From the NCBI GenBank assembly GCA_050944255.1, contig JBMNQS010000002.1, positions 1 through 64,000 on the forward strand: 64,000 nt of DNA, written 5' to 3'. A program made the translations under genes and the position numbers. Source of the stretch: JBMNQS01 sp050944255 (GTDB lineage Bacteria; Bacillota; Clostridia; Christensenellales; Maliibacteriaceae). Every line of letters begins with the position of its first letter. The first letter of the stretch is position 1. This document shows, in pieces, positions 61,898-64,000 of the stretch. The notes under the pieces were generated by a model. The model saw only the letters and a program-made list of their open reading frames with translations. It made no database searches and had not been told where the DNA came from.

Positions 61898-63127
61898 ATG
61901 TACCAGGAGAACCAATGGAAATCCAAAAAGAGCCTGATTGTGCTGCTGATTGTGGCGGTGGCCATCACGTCCGTTTTGGGTACCGTCGTCATAACCAATA
62001 TTTTAAATACCGCACTGGGCAGCCGGGTCAGCATCTCCCGAGAGGACTACGACCGGCTGGTACGCTACAGAAGGCTCTTTGAAGTGGAAGCGCTGCTTGA
62101 CGCCGACCACCTGTACGACGCCGATCCCGATCATCTGGTGGACTACGCCGTCAAAGGGCTGGTGGCCGGCATGGGCGATCCCTACGCCTACTACTACACG
62201 CCGGAAGAAAACGCCAGAATGCAGCTTGAAAACCAGGGCGTCATGGCCGGTATCGGCGTTTTGATCACCATCGATAAAACCGATAACCGGGCCACGATCC
62301 TTCGCGTCTATCCCGATACGCCGGCGGAAAAGTCCGGCGTGCTCAAGGGCGATAAGATCATTTTCGTCGACGACCAGAACGTGGAGGGGCTGGACGCCTC
62401 CCAGGTGGCCACGCTCATCCGCGGGCAAGAAGATACGCCTGTGAAAATCCGTTTTTCCAGAGAGGGCGAACTGCTGGATATCAACATCGTGCGCTCCACG
62501 TTCGTGATCAACCGCATCAGCTCCTCCATGCTGGAAGGCGATATCGGCTACATCGCCATCAGCGAATTTACAGGCAACTGCGTGGACGGCTATAAGAGCG
62601 CGCTCTCGGGCCTGAAGGAAAAGGGCATGAAGGCGCTGATCATCGATCTGAGAGACAATCCCGGCGGCTACGTGGACGACGTGTGCAAAATCGCCGACAC
62701 GCTCCTGCCGGAAGGCAAAATCGTCTACACCGAGGATAACCAGGGAGAGCAGAGCGTGCAGCGCTCCGATGCGGATATGCTGGGACTGCCGCTGGTGGTG
62801 CTGATCAACGGCAACAGCGCCAGCGCTTCGGAAATCCTCGCCGGTGCCGTGCAGGACTACGGCGTGGGCGTCATCGTGGGCACCCGCAGTTTCGGAAAGG
62901 GACTGGTGCAGATCAGCCGCACGTTTGAATCCGACGGGGCGGCGGTCAAATACACCTACGCCCAGTACTTCACCCCCAACGGCCGCAATATCCACACCAC
63001 CGGCATCGATCCGGACGTACTGGTGGAAATGAACGAACAACTGGCCGAAAACCCGGTGGATATCACGCTGGAAAACGATACGCAGCTGCTCAAAGCCGTG
63101 GATGTCATCAAGGGCCAGCTGCAATAA
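61898..63127 (+). CDS. S41 family C-terminal processing peptidase (CtpA-like)
   Basis: About 409 residues. An N-terminal TM/signal anchor (SLIVLLIVAVAITSVLGTVV) is followed by a PDZ domain near 110-195 (GIGVLITIDKTDNRATILRV). In the S41 catalytic domain the nucleophile Ser is in NGNSASASEILAGAV and the general-base Lys in GTRSFGKGLVQIS. ATG 61898 follows GAGGGG; earlier in-frame ATGs lack a site. TGGTATAAT at 61841-61849 is a likely extended -10. Acts outside the membrane on unknown substrates. Confidence 0.92.
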   Translation: MYQENQWKSKKSLIVLLIVAVAITSVLGTVVITNILNTALGSRVSISREDYDRLVRYRRLFEVEALLDADHLYDADPDHLVDYAVKGLVAGMGDPYAYYYTPEENARMQLENQGVMAGIGVLITIDKTDNRATILRVYPDTPAEKSGVLKGDKIIFVDDQNVEGLDASQVATLIRGQEDTPVKIRFSREGELLDINIVRSTFVINRISSSMLEGDIGYIAISEFTGNCVDGYKSALSGLKEKGMKALIIDLRDNPGGYVDDVCKIADTLLPEGKIVYTEDNQGEQSVQRSDADMLGLPLVVLINGNSASASEILAGAVQDYGVGVIVGTRSFGKGLVQISRTFESDGAAVKYTYAQYFTPNGRNIHTTGIDPDVLVEMNEQLAENPVDITLENDTQLLKAVDVIKGQLQ

Positions 63128-63134
63128 TAACCGC

Positions 63135-63162
63135 TTGCATTCCTGCTAAAAAGTGGTATACT
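63135..63162 (+). promoter_or_regulatory. Promoter for the TM1266-type regulator leader
   Basis: TTGCAT (63135-63140), 16-bp spacer, TATACT (63157-63162), giving a leader of about 125 nt. Confidence 0.6.
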
Positions 63163-63199
63163 TAAAGTGTTCATCTAAGCACAAGGCGTCGGCTGCGTG

Positions 63200-63287
63200 T
63201 AAGGAGGAAAAGGCGTATACCCATACGCGTTTTAAAGGCGTAAAACAAAGCCTCCTTATCATGCCGCGATGATGCGTGAAAAGGAGG
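63200..63287 (+). promoter_or_regulatory. Structured leader with competing Shine-Dalgarno pairings
   Basis: TAAGGAGG (63200-63207) is the exact complement of CCTCCTTA (63251-63258). The same CCTCCTT can also pair with the true ribosome binding site AAGGAGG (63281-63287). Between them is the hairpin GCGTAT-ACCC-ATACGC (63213-63228) followed by GTTTT. No known riboswitch class was recognised. Confidence 0.55.
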
Positions 63288-63295
63288 TTTTTTAT

Positions 63296-63562
63296 TTGGC
63301 AAAACAGGAGAGGCCGCAGCGCGTGGGCGTGGTGGCCGTCATCGTGGAAAAGCGGGAGGAAACCGCCGCCAAGGTCAATGAGATACTGTCCCTGTACGCG
63401 CACATCATCGTGGGAAGAATGGGCCTTCCCTACAAAGAGCGAGGCGTAAGCATCATTTCGCTGATCATCGACGGCACCACGGACGACATCGGGGCCATGT
63501 GCGGCAAGCTGGGCGCCATAGACGGCGTCACGGCAAAAAGCGTACTGAAACCTGAAAAGTAA
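63296..63562 (+). CDS. TM1266-type iron-only hydrogenase system putative regulator
   Basis: An 88-residue ferredoxin-fold (NikR/ACT-like) protein: RVGVVAVIVEKREETAAKVN, IIVGRMGLPYKERGVSIIS, and DGTTDDIGAMCGKLGAIDGV. The family is often encoded beside [FeFe]-hydrogenase maturation genes; none is visible here before the window ends. TTG start with AAGGAGG eight bases upstream. Confidence 0.85.
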   Translation: MAKQERPQRVGVVAVIVEKREETAAKVNEILSLYAHIIVGRMGLPYKERGVSIISLIIDGTTDDIGAMCGKLGAIDGVTAKSVLKPEK

Positions 63563-63577
63563 AGGGAGGAAGCAATC

Positions 63578-64000
63578 ATGGCAGAAAAATCCAAGACTCT
63601 GAACTGGCTGACAAGAACCGCCGTTATCCTGGCGCTCACGCTGGTGTTCCAGCTGCTGCGCTTCGTCATCGGCAGTACCCCGTGGACCACCTATATCATC
63701 GGATCGCTGGTCAACCTGGGCCTGGTGGCGGGGGTCTACGCGGTGGACGGCTGGGCGGGCAGCGTCGTGGCGCTGGTGGCGCCCATTATGGCGCTGATAC
63801 AGGGCCACGCTCCGGCGCCCATGGTACCGGTGGTGATGGCGGGCAACCTGATACTGGTGTGGACCTTCGCGCTCTTAAAGAAAAAGAACTGGCTGATCCC
63901 CATCGTCCCCGCGGCACTGCTCAAATACGCGCTGATGGCCTTTGGGATGGCGCTCCTCGTCATTGGCACCGTCAACAGCGCCACGCTGGCGACGGCCTTT
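63578..64000 (+). CDS. ECF transporter S component, 3' end cut off by window edge
   Basis: 141 codons are visible and open to the last base. A short cytosolic N terminus precedes several TM helices: TRTAVILALTLVFQLLRFVI, SLVNLGLVAGVYAVDGWAGS, then VALVAPIMALIQGHAP and VPVVMAGNLILVWTFALL. This matches the hydrophobic S-component fold of ECF vitamin/metal transporters. The ligand is unknown. It starts 15 bp after the TM1266-type gene behind GGGAGGA, so it is likely co-transcribed. Confidence 0.75.
   Translation, partial: MAEKSKTLNWLTRTAVILALTLVFQLLRFVIGSTPWTTYIIGSLVNLGLVAGVYAVDGWAGSVVALVAPIMALIQGHAPAPMVPVVMAGNLILVWTFALLKKKNWLIPIVPAALLKYALMAFGMALLVIGTVNSATLATAF

Noticed and set aside
1..64000. 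CRISPR arrays, tRNA or rRNA genes, phage or transposase genes
   Set aside because: I scanned gene gaps for regularly spaced repeats, cloverleaf signatures such as GGTTCGAnnCC, rRNA cores and integrase/transposase motifs and saw none. Short or degenerate cases could still be missed by eye.

Overview
The window is a 64-kb chromosomal segment, fairly GC-rich by eye, from an anaerobic Gram-positive bacterium of the Clostridia type. The case rests on gene content: HemZ, a ferredoxin-dependent IorAB with an arylacetate-CoA ligase, RNase J, YlbF, CtsR, TrmFO, CwlD, ThiT with a TPP riboswitch, a TM1266-type hydrogenase-system regulator, and the Firmicutes orders smc-ftsY-ylxM-ffh-rpsP-khpA-rimM-trmD-rplS and rbgA-rnhB-yraN-comM-dprA-topA-trmFO. 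Extended -10 promoters (TGnTATAAT), strong GGAGG ribosome binding sites and several TTG starts fit this. No rRNA, tRNA, CRISPR array, phage or transposase gene was seen. The genus cannot be named from this window.

Layout. 1-4005: 3' part of a (p)ppGpp synthetase/hydrolase gene, a metallo-beta-lactamase-fold hydrolase, and hemZ. 4138-8248: iorA-iorB-paaK-ACT, a likely operon for anaerobic oxidation and CoA activation of aryl 2-oxo acids. 8349-13803: alr, 5-formyl-THF cyclo-ligase, rsmD, coaD, a coiled-coil protein, plsX, acpP, rnc. 13784-24529: chromosome segregation, protein targeting and translation core (smc, ftsY, ylxM, ffh, rpsP, khpA, rimM, trmD, rplS, rbgA, rnhB, yraN). 24562-37809: a large two-domain membrane glycosyltransferase, comM-like, dprA, topA, trmFO, rnj, ylbF, mltG. 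37930-42571 is a minus-strand catabolic block (2-hydroxyacid dehydrogenase, FGGY kinase, KDPG-type aldolase, and after a repeat element a Gfo/Idh/MocA oxidoreductase). 42965-49017: cwlD, two small Cys-containing proteins, a sugar isomerase-like protein, an ABC-F ATPase behind a transcription attenuator, and an oligopeptide-binding lipoprotein. 49221-56998: galU, an amidohydrolase, a membrane-anchored propeller-like protein, an orphan ctsR, a cobalamin-adenosyltransferase-like protein, an unknown membrane protein, pgi. 57094-64000: thiT under a TPP riboswitch, an HD hydrolase, a MacA/MacB-like efflux set, an S41 protease, a TM1266-type regulator, and a truncated ECF S component.

Regulatory signals are unusually readable. 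They include an attenuator with a six-codon leader peptide and mutually exclusive terminator/antiterminator arms ahead of the ABC-F gene; a TPP riboswitch whose expression platform is a strong terminator; a near-consensus CtsR operator just downstream of the ctsR -10 box; a cluster of DnaA-box-like 9-mers on the cwlD promoter; and a leader ahead of the TM1266 gene in which one CCTCCTTA can pair with either of two AAGGAGG segments.

The most unusual structure is a pair of roughly 260-bp non-coding repeats in opposite orientation at 39187-39443 and 54568-54840. Each is bracketed by two near-identical copies of a 24-25-bp palindrome, and the palindrome differs completely between the two loci. The simplest reading is a small non-autonomous mobile element that inserts at intrinsic terminator hairpins and duplicates the whole hairpin.
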